This document shows positions 18,693-26,606 of a DNA stretch of 64,000 nucleotides, in pieces (position 1 is the first letter of the stretch; the number at the start of each line of letters is the position of its first letter). A program made the position numbers and the translations under genes. The notes beneath the pieces are model-generated. The model saw only the letters and a program-made list of their open reading frames with translations, was not told where the DNA came from and made no database searches. Source of the stretch: an uncultured Draconibacterium sp. (GTDB lineage Bacteria; Bacteroidota; Bacteroidia; Bacteroidales; Prolixibacteraceae); assembly GCF_963674925.1 (NCBI RefSeq), contig NZ_OY771648.1, positions 294,695-358,694 on the forward strand, read 5' to 3'.

Positions 18693-20840
18693 ATGGATAA
18701 GTCAAAAGATATTCAGGATTATATAGAAGGACACACTCCAACCAACACCATAAAACGCCGGAACTTTATTCGTTTACTTGGCGGAGGCATTTATGTTTTC
18801 TTCCATGCAGGTGCAGCGCTTGAACTTATGGCGGCGGAAGCAGATCAGCGCCGGTTGCCGGATGATTTTAATGCATTTCTACGCATTCACGAAAATGGGA
18901 AAGTATCGTGTTATACCGGAAAGATTGAAATGGGGCAGGGAGCAAACACCGGTCTGGCCATGATGCTGGCCGATGAGCTGGATGTAGCCTACGAAAATGT
19001 TGAAATGGTAATGGGCGACACCGACCTCTGTCCCTGGGATATGGGAACTTTTGGTTCGCTGACCACACGGATGTTCGGGCCATCGATGTTGGCAGCAGCG
19101 GCAGAAGCCCGGACAGTATTGCTGGAGTTGGCTGCCGAAAAACTGGGTACGGACGTCGATAATCTGGATGTTAAAAAAGGAGTGGTTTTTAATCGTCAGG
19201 ATCAAAGTGAAAAGATTACATATGCTCAACTTTCCAATGGCCAGCGTATCGAACGTGTTGCTAAAAACGAATCTACCGTTAAAGATTATTCGAAATACAA
19301 AATAATGGGTAAGCCGAAATTCCGTGCCGACAGCCTGGAAAAAGTTACCGGAAAAGCCAAATATTCCGGCGACATGCGTTTGCCGGGAATGCTTTATGCC
19401 CGTTTGTTACGTCCGCCATCACACGGGGCAAAATTGATTTCATTGGATACGGCGGAGGCTGAAAAAGTAGAAGGAGTTCAAATTGTTAAAGATGGCGATC
19501 TGGTAGCCGCTTTGCATGAAGATCCGGAAATGGCGGAAAAAGCACGAGGTTTGTTCCGTGCCAAATTTGAAGAGGCAAACAAACCGGTGAACAACGATAA
19601 CCTTTTCGACTACCTGAATGAACGTGCTCCGGAAGGAAATGTAAATATTAACGAGGGAGACTTATCGAAAGGAGAAGAACTGGCAACTTCGGTTTTTAAC
19701 ACTGAATTCCATGACGGATATGTTGCTCACTCGCCCATGGAACCACACACTGCAATGGCTTATTTCAACGGCGATAAAATGACCGTTTGGGCCGGAACAC
19801 AAACACCGTTTCCGGCACAATCAAATATTGCACGGATACTGGGAATGGAAGAGGATAAAGTTAGAGTAAAACCTCCGTATCTGGGAGGTGGTTTTGGTGG
19901 GAAATCAGCCCATGGGCAAGCCGTTGAGGCGGCAAAACTAGCCAAACTAACCGGCAAACCAATTATGGTAGACTGGAGCCGCGAGGAAGAGTTTTTCTAT
20001 GATACATTTCGTCCGGCAGCTATCGTAAAAATAAACTCGGGAATCGATGATGCCGGTAAAATTAACTTCTGGGATTACCACGTTTATTATGCCGGCGACC
20101 GCGGCTCGGAAACCCTGTACGACGTGCCTCATCAGAAAAGAACGGTTTACGGACGTGGATGGACGGCCCCGGGAATACATCCCTTCGACACCGGAGCGTG
20201 GCGCGGACCGGGAAACAGTACCAATACCTTTGCCCGCGAAACACAGGTGGATATTATGGCAGCCAAAGCCGGAATCGATCCGGTTGAGTTCAGGCTAAAA
20301 AACCTGAAGGACCAACGTGCCATTGATGTGCTGGAAGCGGTGGCAGAAATGGCTGACTGGAAACCGGGACAATCACCATCGGGAAGAGGTTTCGGCGTTG
20401 CCATTGGTTCCGATGCCGGAACTTATGTAGCACATATTGCCAAAGTGGATGTTAACAAAGAAACCGGTGAGGTAAAAGTGCTAAAAGTTTGGGTGGCACA
20501 GGAAATGGGATTTTGTGTAAATCCGCAGGGCGCAACCATTCAGATGGAAGGCTGCATAAACATGGGGCTGGGTTATTCCCTGAAAGAGTTTATTGACTTT
20601 GCAGGCGGAAAAGTAAAAACCAAAAATTTCGATACTTATGAAATTCCGCGGTTTTCGTGGATACCGGAAATGGAAACTAAAATTTTGCAAAGAAACGCGC
20701 CTCCTCAAGGAGGTGGAGAACCTGCAATAGTTTGTATGGGGGCCGTAATTGGAAATGCCATTTATGATCAGACGGGAGCCCGGTTACTCGAAATGGCGAT
20801 GACTCCTGCAAAATTAATTCAGGCTTTAAAGAATGTATAA
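18693..20840 (+). CDS. Molybdopterin-binding large subunit of an IorB-like hydroxylase
   Basis: Catalytic subunit of a xanthine dehydrogenase-family enzyme that hydroxylates an aldehyde or N-heterocycle. The N-terminus carries a Tat-type signal (KRRNFIRLLGGG), so it is probably periplasmic. MGQG appears near residue 80, followed by an a/b-hammerhead domain (KVTGKAKYSGDMRLPGMLYA, about 215-235). Molybdopterin-binding segments follow (PPYLGGGFGGK, GAWRGPG), and GGGEPA near the C-terminus holds the presumed catalytic Glu. At 715 residues it matches the IorB type, in which one chain includes the extra N-terminal part. The substrate cannot be read from the sequence. No XdhC or cofactor-insertion gene is adjacent. 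Confidence 0.92.
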   Translation: MDKSKDIQDYIEGHTPTNTIKRRNFIRLLGGGIYVFFHAGAALELMAAEADQRRLPDDFNAFLRIHENGKVSCYTGKIEMGQGANTGLAMMLADELDVAYENVEMVMGDTDLCPWDMGTFGSLTTRMFGPSMLAAAAEARTVLLELAAEKLGTDVDNLDVKKGVVFNRQDQSEKITYAQLSNGQRIERVAKNESTVKDYSKYKIMGKPKFRADSLEKVTGKAKYSGDMRLPGMLYARLLRPPSHGAKLISLDTAEAEKVEGVQIVKDGDLVAALHEDPEMAEKARGLFRAKFEEANKPVNNDNLFDYLNERAPEGNVNINEGDLSKGEELATSVFNTEFHDGYVAHSPMEPHTAMAYFNGDKMTVWAGTQTPFPAQSNIARILGMEEDKVRVKPPYLGGGFGGKSAHGQAVEAAKLAKLTGKPIMVDWSREEEFFYDTFRPAAIVKINSGIDDAGKINFWDYHVYYAGDRGSETLYDVPHQKRTVYGRGWTAPGIHPFDTGAWRGPGNSTNTFARETQVDIMAAKAGIDPVEFRLKNLKDQRAIDVLEAVAEMADWKPGQSPSGRGFGVAIGSDAGTYVAHIAKVDVNKETGEVKVLKVWVAQEMGFCVNPQGATIQMEGCINMGLGYSLKEFIDFAGGKVKTKNFDTYEIPRFSWIPEMETKILQRNAPPQGGGEPAIVCMGAVIGNAIYDQTGARLLEMAMTPAKLIQALKNV

Positions 20841-20906
20841 ACATCAAGTATTACTATCTCCCGGATAGTGCTTTGATACTTTTAAATAAAATCAACCACA
20901 AGACAT

Positions 20907-20942
20907 GGATTCCAGTTCTTTAAAACCTGGAATCCTTTTTTT
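20907..20942 (+). terminator. Rho-independent terminator of the hydroxylase operon
   Basis: A perfect 9-bp stem (GGATTCCAG at 20907-20915, CTGGAATCC at 20927-20935) with an 11-base loop is followed by seven T. It lies 66 bases after the large-subunit stop. Confidence 0.88.
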
Positions 20943-21048
20943 ATCCGTATTGCTTCTTTTCGCATATTTGTAATCATTAAAAATGTTGTTGTGATTCGGT
21001 CCAGCTAAAAAATCCGAAACACCTGCAATTAAAACAGACATCGTTTCA

Positions 21049-21795
21049 ATGAAGATCGCTCGCATAATTCTATTCTCGCCGCTCGCTTTCATCAGGCTTT
21101 TGCTGGTACTTTTTATGAGTGCCTACGTTACCATAATCGGTTGGTTTTGGCTAAAAACAAAAGGTTTTAGCCGACGTATGCAACACTGGGTAGCCGGCAC
21201 ATGGGGGCGTACCATTCTTTTTGTTTGCGGAATAAAAGTGGATAGAAATGAAATTCCCCAGTCGGGTAATTATATTCTGATGCCCAATCACCGGAGTTAC
21301 ATCGATATTTTTATTGTTGCGGCAATGACACCCGCTGCCATGGTTGGAAAAGCGGAAATAGCAAAATGGCCTTTTGTGGCTTTGGGAGCACGGGTTACCA
21401 ACTCCATTCTTGTTGACCGAAAAAACCAGAAAAGCCTCCTGCTAACGATGAAAAAAATAAAAGAATCGGTTGACGGCGGAATTCCGGTAATTCTTTTTCC
21501 TGAAGGAACAACTTACAAGGGGCCGCTAACCAAAAAGTTTAAAAACGGGAGCTTCAAAATTGCTGCCGATGGGAACATTCCTGTTATTCCGATGGCAATT
21601 GACTTTAATGATGTAAATGATGCCTGGGTTGACAAAGACACTTTTGTGGGGCATTTTTTCCGGCAACTGGGGAAACCAATTACCCATGTCACCATTCGTT
21701 ATGGAGAACCGATTTTAGATGACGATCACAAACAGTTGCAGGAAAAGACAAAAGAGCAAATTGAATCGATGCTAAAAGCTATTCAGTCTTCTTAA
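21049..21795 (+). CDS. 1-acyl-sn-glycerol-3-phosphate acyltransferase, PlsC-like
   Basis: Membrane-bound acyltransferase that would convert lysophosphatidic acid to phosphatidic acid in phospholipid synthesis. An N-terminal membrane segment (LLLVLFMSAYVTIIGWFWL, about 14-34) precedes the catalytic HX4D motif in NHRSYIDIF, then the substrate-binding FPEGTTYKG, and a later PVIPMAI block. The length of 248 residues is typical. Its stop overlaps the stop of the permease gene on the other strand by 17 bases. Two other acyltransferases of this superfamily occur at 43468 and 53027. Confidence 0.9.
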   Translation: MKIARIILFSPLAFIRLLLVLFMSAYVTIIGWFWLKTKGFSRRMQHWVAGTWGRTILFVCGIKVDRNEIPQSGNYILMPNHRSYIDIFIVAAMTPAAMVGKAEIAKWPFVALGARVTNSILVDRKNQKSLLLTMKKIKESVDGGIPVILFPEGTTYKGPLTKKFKNGSFKIAADGNIPVIPMAIDFNDVNDAWVDKDTFVGHFFRQLGKPITHVTIRYGEPILDDDHKQLQEKTKEQIESMLKAIQSS

Positions 21796-23140
21796 CCTTT
21801 TTTCTCTGAAACCAGTAATATACAGGAATACCCGAAAGAGCTGTTAAAACAGCAATACTCGACTCGACTGGACGCTCCAGGTACGCAAGAACTAAAATGG
21901 CCGTACTCACCAAAATAAAAAATACCTGAACATACGGATAACCCGGCAAACGCAGCCCCTGGTATTTTGATCGTCGAAGTTTAATATTTCCCGCCACCGC
22001 AATAATCGGAAATATTCCCAAAGAAAATCCCATGTATGTCAAAATCTGTTCGAAAGTGCCCGAAAGAACCAACACAATAGCAATTGCCGCTTGAAGCAAA
22101 ATGGCGTTAGTCGGCACTTTATGCTTTCTGTGAATACGGGCAATTGCCTCAAAAAACAAACCATCGCTGGCCATCTTATAATAGACCCGCGGCCCCAGAA
22201 TAATAAATGCACTTAACGAAGAAAAAAGCGCAAATGAAATAAGCAACGAAATAATTGTTTCGGCAGTTGCACCAAAAGCCAGCCCGGCCGCCAAACCACC
22301 AATTTCTGGTTCATTCCGCATTTGAGATGCCGGCACAGCATACACAAAAAACAGGTTCAGCAGAATGTATAAAACAGTTACCGTTAAGGTTGAAATGAGT
22401 AAAGAGCGCGGAATAACTTTGCGAGGCTCCCGAATTTCGGAACCAATGTAAGTTGCCGAATTCCAGCCACTGTAGGCAAACATTATAAACATTAGCGACA
22501 GTCCAAGCGCTTTCCAGTTATCAAACGAAAACTGAAATGGGATGTCCGATCGTACATTTTGTATACTTCCCTCGCCCAGCAGCAAACCGGCAATTATTAA
22601 TCCTACCACCAATAGTAATTTTAGCAAGGTAAGCCAGTTTTGCACCCGGGCACCCAGCACAATTCCACGCGAATGCAGAAAACTAAAACCAACAATAACC
22701 AGAATTGCTATACAACGGCTAAAATTATCTACGCTGAGTATTTCATTTAGCATCAGCCAGTTTTGCAACTGTGGAAACGCCCAGGTAAAATATTTTGCAA
22801 AGCCAATGGCCGATGCTGCAATTGGCGCTGAGAAACCAACAATCAGCGATAGCCAGCCACTTAAAAAGCCCAGCATTGGCGAGTACAGTTTTGAGATAAA
22901 TACATATTCGCCACCCGCTTCGGGAAAAGCAGCTCCCAATTCGCCAAACGAAATGGCTCCGCATAAAGCTATCAAACCGCCAATTCCCCACAAAATCAAC
23001 ATAACAACAGGATTCTGCAAAAATCCCATTAAATAGCCGGTAGTCGTAAAAATTCCGGCACCAATAATATTGGCAATAACGATATTTGTTACAGGAAATA
23101 AGCCAAGTCGGCGTTCAAGATTCTTTTGCAGATTATGCAA
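21779..23140 (-). CDS. APC family amino acid permease
   Basis: Inner-membrane transporter of the amino acid-polyamine-organocation superfamily, with about 12 predicted membrane helices in 453 residues. The first helix carries the substrate-binding signature IIGAGIFTTTG. A second conserved block, FGELGAAFPEAGGEYVFI, is typical of the LAT/y+LAT-like branch. Later segments include MFIMFAYSGWNSATYIGSEIREP. The substrate is unknown, and neutral amino acids are a reasonable guess. It begins 11 bases after the methyltransferase stop on the same strand, so the two may be co-transcribed. Its end overlaps the acyltransferase gene tail to tail. Confidence 0.9.
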   Translation of the reverse strand: MHNLQKNLERRLGLFPVTNIVIANIIGAGIFTTTGYLMGFLQNPVVMLILWGIGGLIALCGAISFGELGAAFPEAGGEYVFISKLYSPMLGFLSGWLSLIVGFSAPIAASAIGFAKYFTWAFPQLQNWLMLNEILSVDNFSRCIAILVIVGFSFLHSRGIVLGARVQNWLTLLKLLLVVGLIIAGLLLGEGSIQNVRSDIPFQFSFDNWKALGLSLMFIMFAYSGWNSATYIGSEIREPRKVIPRSLLISTLTVTVLYILLNLFFVYAVPASQMRNEPEIGGLAAGLAFGATAETIISLLISFALFSSLSAFIILGPRVYYKMASDGLFFEAIARIHRKHKVPTNAILLQAAIAIVLVLSGTFEQILTYMGFSLGIFPIIAVAGNIKLRRSKYQGLRLPGYPYVQVFFILVSTAILVLAYLERPVESSIAVLTALSGIPVYYWFQRKKVKKTE

Positions 23141-23151
23141 GATGAGTCAGT

Positions 23152-23787
23152 TTATTTTTTAAAACTTTTTGATATTCCGGAACGACTCGATCGGTCGATA
23201 GTGGTATCATAAGTTTCCAGATTTTCAATATAGCGAAGAAACTCACCAATGCCATTCACCATTGTTGAAGTGTTGTGAGCAGTAAAACATCCACCTTTTT
23301 TTAATTTTGGATCCATCGCAATAAAGTAGTTTTTGTACCAGTATTTATCCGCATCGCAGAAAACAAAATCGTACTCTCCACTTAACGCAGGCACCAACTC
23401 GTGTGCATCGGCCAGTCTAACATCGATATATTTTGAAACACCGGCTTTACGGAAATTTGCCTTGGCCTGCAAGTATCGGGTTTTATCAATTTCAATCGTT
23501 ATTAGCTTTCCTCCGGTTTTGCTCAATGCCCACGCAATCCAAATGGCAGAGTGACCGGTTGACGTTCCGATTTCAACGGCCGAAGTGTAGCCATTTTCAA
23601 CAATAATATCGTAAAGAATTTTCCCATCTGTTAAAGGAACATTCATATCGCGCCATTCGCTCGCGTTTTTCTCAAGAAAAGCTTTAACCTTTTTGTCGAG
23701 CGAATTTTCGGTTTCAGGATATTGGCCACATGCGGTAAATGCAGCCAGAACTCCCAATAAGCATAGCATAAATAGTCGGTACTTCAT
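23152..23787 (-). CDS. Class I SAM-dependent O-methyltransferase with lipoprotein-type signal
   Basis: Resembles the caffeoyl-CoA/catechol O-methyltransferase family (methyltransferase_24 or _3). The SAM-binding motif I is AVEIGTSTGHSAIW near residue 70. LITIEID follows as the acidic loop, and the metal-site-like FCDADKYWYKNY comes after it. Unusually, the protein starts with a lipoprotein signal ending at Cys20 (MLCLLGVLAAFTAC), which would place it in the periplasm or outer membrane, where SAM is not expected. The signal reads in frame, with no obvious alternative Met before the fold. Its substrate is unknown. It lies upstream of, and very close to, the permease gene. Confidence 0.82.
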   Translation of the reverse strand: MKYRLFMLCLLGVLAAFTACGQYPETENSLDKKVKAFLEKNASEWRDMNVPLTDGKILYDIIVENGYTSAVEIGTSTGHSAIWIAWALSKTGGKLITIEIDKTRYLQAKANFRKAGVSKYIDVRLADAHELVPALSGEYDFVFCDADKYWYKNYFIAMDPKLKKGGCFTAHNTSTMVNGIGEFLRYIENLETYDTTIDRSSRSGISKSFKK

Positions 23788-24041
23788 TATCGTAAATTGA
23801 AATCAGTATTGGCTTTAAAGCAACCAAGATAATAAATTCTCGAAGAAAATATTAACGTTTTAGGATTTCGCCGTACACTAAGATCGTTCTGTGGATGTAA
23901 AATACTACCCTATTCGGTGTGACACTTAAAATGTAGAACATAATTTTTATGTATCTTATTACAAACATATCAAATCATCTAAATCCATAGATAAAAGGAT
24001 AAATTAATTTGTAATTGCTTTTTTTTGGATGGAGAAAAACA
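23788..24041. other. Gene-free region
   Basis: AT-rich DNA between the methyltransferase start and the candidate short RNA. I see no coding frame and no clear regulatory site apart from the promoter of the short RNA at its right end. Confidence 0.4.
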
Positions 24042-24049
24042 TATATTTG
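24042..24049 (+). promoter_or_regulatory. Candidate -7 element of a short RNA
   Basis: TATATTTG matches the Bacteroidota -7 consensus TAnnTTTG. A TTTG lies 14 bases upstream (24024-24027), slightly closer than usual for the -33 element. Transcription would start near 24055. Confidence 0.5.
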
Positions 24050-24054
24050 TAATG

Positions 24055-24133
24055 CATTTGGGATTCATCCCATATTGTGTGTTTGGGGGTTAACATTTAG
24101 GAAGGAGACTGTTGAGTCTCCTTCTTTCTTTTT
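24055..24133 (+). ncRNA. Candidate small RNA, about 75-80 nt
   Basis: A promoter-like box at 24042-24049 is followed after about 50 bases by a strong terminator: GAAGGAGACT (24101-24110), loop GTTG, AGTCTCCTTC (24115-24124), then TTTCTTTTT. Between them is a small GGGA/TCCC hairpin (24060-24071). The unit ends about 145 bases before the cyclophilin start, so it is separate from that gene. A 13-codon frame (ATG 24052 to TAA 24091-24093) falls in the same stretch, but its ATG would be at or before the transcript start, so translation is doubtful. I do not recognise a known RNA family. Confidence 0.5.
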
Positions 24134-24248
24134 ATACTTTCTGTAAACACCGCTACTCTTCAAGCTTTTAGCATATCTCAAACGCCCAGCTAACCCAATT
24201 ACATTCAGTGTCTTGTAAGAGGTCATTATGAAAATTGTTCTTTTTTTC

Positions 24249-24256
24249 TACATTTG
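24249..24256 (+). promoter_or_regulatory. Candidate -7 element of the cyclophilin gene
   Basis: TACATTTG fits TAnnTTTG and lies 22 bases before the cyclophilin start, implying a short leader. A TTG occurs 11 bases upstream, which is too close to be a standard -33 box. Confidence 0.5.
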
Positions 24257-24278
24257 TGCCGAATTAAAATAATTTAGA

Positions 24279-24716
24279 ATGAAAACAGCTGAAATACATA
24301 CTTCAAAAGGAGTAATGAAAGTTAAGTTTTACGAAGAAGATGCCCCGGGAACTGTTGCTAATTTTATCAAGCTTGCCGAATCGGGCTTTTATGACGGGCT
24401 GACTTTTCACCGAGTGATCCCTAACTTTGTTATCCAGGGAGGATGCCCGGACGGAACCGGAGCCGGTGGACCAGGCTATTCAATTGATTGCGAAACCGAT
24501 GGAAACAACCAATACCACGACAAAGGTGTTTTATCAATGGCTCATGCAGGAAGAAATACCGGTGGATCGCAGTTTTTTATCTGTCATAACCGCGAAAACA
24601 CTCAGCATCTCGATCGCCATCATACTTGTTTCGGACGCGTTTTTGAAGGGCTTGATGTTATTGACGACATCAGACAAGGTGATGAAATTGAAAAAATAAT
24701 AATCTCGGAAGAATAA
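24279..24716 (+). CDS. Cyclophilin-type peptidyl-prolyl cis-trans isomerase
   Basis: Folding helper that isomerises Xaa-Pro bonds. It has no signal peptide, so it is cytoplasmic, like PpiB. The single cyclophilin domain fills the protein: FHRVIPNFVIQGG contains the catalytic Arg, followed by GAGGPGY, SMAHAG, GSQFFICH and a conserved LDRHHTCFGRVFEG block. Its 145 residues are typical of the short bacterial form. It is a single-gene transcript, with its own promoter-like box upstream and a terminator downstream. Confidence 0.95.
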   Translation: MKTAEIHTSKGVMKVKFYEEDAPGTVANFIKLAESGFYDGLTFHRVIPNFVIQGGCPDGTGAGGPGYSIDCETDGNNQYHDKGVLSMAHAGRNTGGSQFFICHNRENTQHLDRHHTCFGRVFEGLDVIDDIRQGDEIEKIIISEE

Positions 24717-24737
24717 TTTCACCAAAAATAAGATCAG

Positions 24738-24764
24738 GGGAGCCATTTACAGGCTCCCTTTTTT
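24738..24764 (+). terminator. Rho-independent terminator of the cyclophilin gene
   Basis: GGGAGCC (24738-24744) pairs with GGCTCCC (24752-24758) across a 7-base loop, followed by six T. It lies 21 bases after the stop. Confidence 0.88.
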
Positions 24765-24859
24765 ATGCGCAATTTTTCAAATTATTTTGTACCGGGTTTA
24801 TTAGAATCACCAACAAAATCCGGTGGATTAAAAATATTATAGACATCAAGAGAAGAACT

Positions 24860-25235
24860 CTAACTTTCTGCCTGCCGGCGGCTTTCATCTTTGCCTTGAA
24901 GCAAAGACGAAACAGAAAATTCAAGGCTGCTTTTGCTCCTTCCCCTACGTTTTCATAAAACCTAAGTTCGGACGGGTGATCTCCTCGCCCACTCGGAGCT
25001 TCCCGCTCTCACTAAGGTTTCATTTCAACTCCAGGCAACGACCAAAAGAGGCCGTTCCACTGATGCAACGTCAGCGACATCAGAGCGTGGCTCGTCCGGT
25101 GAGCCGGAAAACAAGCGGTGACGGCGTTAAAAAATTACTGATGCCCGCAGGCCCGCAGTCAGGCCGGTAGGCATGGCTTTTCCGAGGGAAGCGGGCGCAG
25201 CCTTGGGTTTTGTGTTTACCATTTGGACCAAGCCA
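24860..25235. other. GC-richer gene-free segment, candidate repeat element
   Basis: This stretch is clearly richer in G and C than the flanking AT-rich DNA, yet no frame looks coding. It contains several inverted repeats, for example GCCTTGAA (24893-24900) with TTCAAGGC (24920-24927). It also has CCTGCCGGCGG at its left end and GCCCGCAGGCCCGCAG, then CAGGCCGGTAGGC, at its right end. A similar GCAGGCAGG-type run follows the palindrome at 56883. It looks like a decayed or multi-copy intergenic element. Copy number cannot be judged from one window. Confidence 0.4.
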
Positions 25236-25749
25236 AATAGTAAAATCTGTCCAATAGGACAAAAGCATGTTCTTATGGTTAATGGCTTATTTGAATTGAT
25301 TCGGAAATTTTCCTCCGCCAGAAATTTCAGGTGAGCCCTTTATTATAATCTTAAATTAATCCCTTCTTTTCTCGTTTCTAACCGTCTCAAATTACAAGGT
25401 TCTGTTTTTTTTCTTGTAACTGCTCTACTCAGACAAAATCCAAAAAGAAGAATACCCACGCCCAAAACACTCACTAACTGAATTTTAAGCAGTAGCAAAA
25501 CATTACAACACACCATTGTTACACATTAAAAACAATGGCAATTCAACGCTTCACTAATATTCAACTATTTGACTCGAAAAGTTTAGTTATTAAAATTGCA
25601 AAATTTATTATTTAGCTATTGCAAATGTCGTTTTCATCCTATTTATTTGTTCGTGTAATGTAAAAGTAAACTCTAACTATAGCGAAGATTAAAACCAGTA
25701 ATCTTTTGTCCTATTAAATTTTATTTTCACAAACTTAACTGGTATAAAA
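25236..25749. other. Gene-free AT-rich region
   Basis: No coding frame with family character and no clear terminator were seen. The right end presumably holds the promoter of the next gene, but I see no exact TAnnTTTG box there. Confidence 0.4.
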
Positions 25750-26073
25750 ATGGCAAATAATAAACCGAAGGTAATTAAGGATTACAGCAAACTTGATAAG
25801 GATTTACAGGAGCAGATTAAGCTAATATATGCGGATGGTTTTGCTGACAACCTTATCCATTTTTTTGATAAAACCGGACAGAAAATAACGGTTTTACCAT
25901 TTGAAACGGAAGACAAGTATTACATGTTAAGAATGACCGAAAACGAAGCCGTTGCGCTTGTTGATGAGGACGACGATTACGATGATGACGGATTCTTAAA
26001 AGACGAGGTTAAACAAGATTACGAAGATAAATATTCGGACCTCGACCACGTTGCGGATCAATTGGAAGATTAA
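25750..26073 (+). CDS. Conserved-looking hypothetical acidic protein
   Basis: I do not recognise the family. The protein has 107 residues and no signal or membrane segment. The N-terminal two thirds look folded (KDLQEQIKLIYADGFADNLIHFFDK, KITVLPFETEDKYYMLRMTENEA). The C-terminal third is very acidic (DEDDDYDDDGF, DEVKQDYEDKYSD). An acidic tail of this kind can mimic nucleic acid or bind basic proteins, but no function should be assigned. It converges on yqeY across a bidirectional terminator and has a long untranscribed-looking upstream region. Confidence 0.75.
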   Translation: MANNKPKVIKDYSKLDKDLQEQIKLIYADGFADNLIHFFDKTGQKITVLPFETEDKYYMLRMTENEAVALVDEDDDYDDDGFLKDEVKQDYEDKYSDLDHVADQLED

Positions 26074-26081
26074 AACATAAA

Positions 26082-26111
26082 AAAGCAGGTATGTATGTAC
26101 AAACCTGCTTT
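26082..26111. terminator. Bidirectional terminator between the acidic protein and yqeY
   Basis: AAAGCAGGT (26082-26090) pairs with ACCTGCTTT (26103-26111) with a 12-base loop. T-rich DNA follows on the plus strand and an A-run precedes it, giving a U-tract on the minus strand. It would end both convergent transcripts, including the long division operon. Confidence 0.82.
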
Positions 26112-26139
26112 CTTATTTTCGTATTGAACGTTTCGTTTG

Positions 26140-26589
26140 CTATGCTAATAAAGCTTTAACTTTATCGGCAACATCTTTGCCGTCGGCCTGACCGGCGAGT
26201 TTCTTCGAAGCAATTCCCATTACTTTCCCCATGTCTTTCATGCTGCTTGCACCAACTTGCTCGATTACGGCTTTAACAGCTGCCGTTAACTCTTCGTCCG
26301 ACATTTTCGCGGGCAGATAACTTTCAAATATAGCCACCTGTTTCATTTCCTGTTCGTACAGATCCTCGCGTCCCTGCTCTTTGTAAATATTTGCCGAATC
26401 GGAACCTTGTTTTGCCAGTTTTGCGATAATTTTCAGCGCATCATCATCAGCCAAAACGTCGCTGGCACCTTTTGCTGTTTGTGCCTCAAGCATTACCTTT
26501 TTAATGCCGCGCAAAGCTTCCAGCCTTTCCTTTTCACGGGCTTTCATGGCCGCTTTTATGTCATCGTTAATTTGATCAAATATTGCCAT
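26140..26589 (-). CDS. yqeY: GatB/YqeY domain protein
   Basis: Small cytoplasmic helical protein of 149 residues, related to the C-terminal domain of the GatB amidotransferase subunit. In that family the domain helps bind tRNA, but the role of free YqeY is not settled. Recognisable segments are IKAAMKAREKERLEALRGIKK, IAKLAKQGSDSANIYKEQGR, YLPAKMSDEEL and MGIASKKLAGQADGKDVADKVKALL. It is the last gene of the division cluster, 17 bases after the distal ftsZ, a common arrangement in Bacteroidota. Confidence 0.92.
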   Translation of the reverse strand: MAIFDQINDDIKAAMKAREKERLEALRGIKKVMLEAQTAKGASDVLADDDALKIIAKLAKQGSDSANIYKEQGREDLYEQEMKQVAIFESYLPAKMSDEELTAAVKAVIEQVGASSMKDMGKVMGIASKKLAGQADGKDVADKVKALLA

Positions 26590-26606
26590 AACTCTTAGTT
26601 TTTTTA

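Noticed and set aside
24052..24093. 13-codon open reading frame in the short RNA region
   Set aside because: Its ATG is at or before the likely transcript start, it has no ribosome-binding site, and a terminator follows at once.
24976..25268. Short frames of about 60 codons on both strands in the GC-rich element
   Set aside because: They are overlapping frames on both strands with no family character, typical of GC-rich non-coding DNA.
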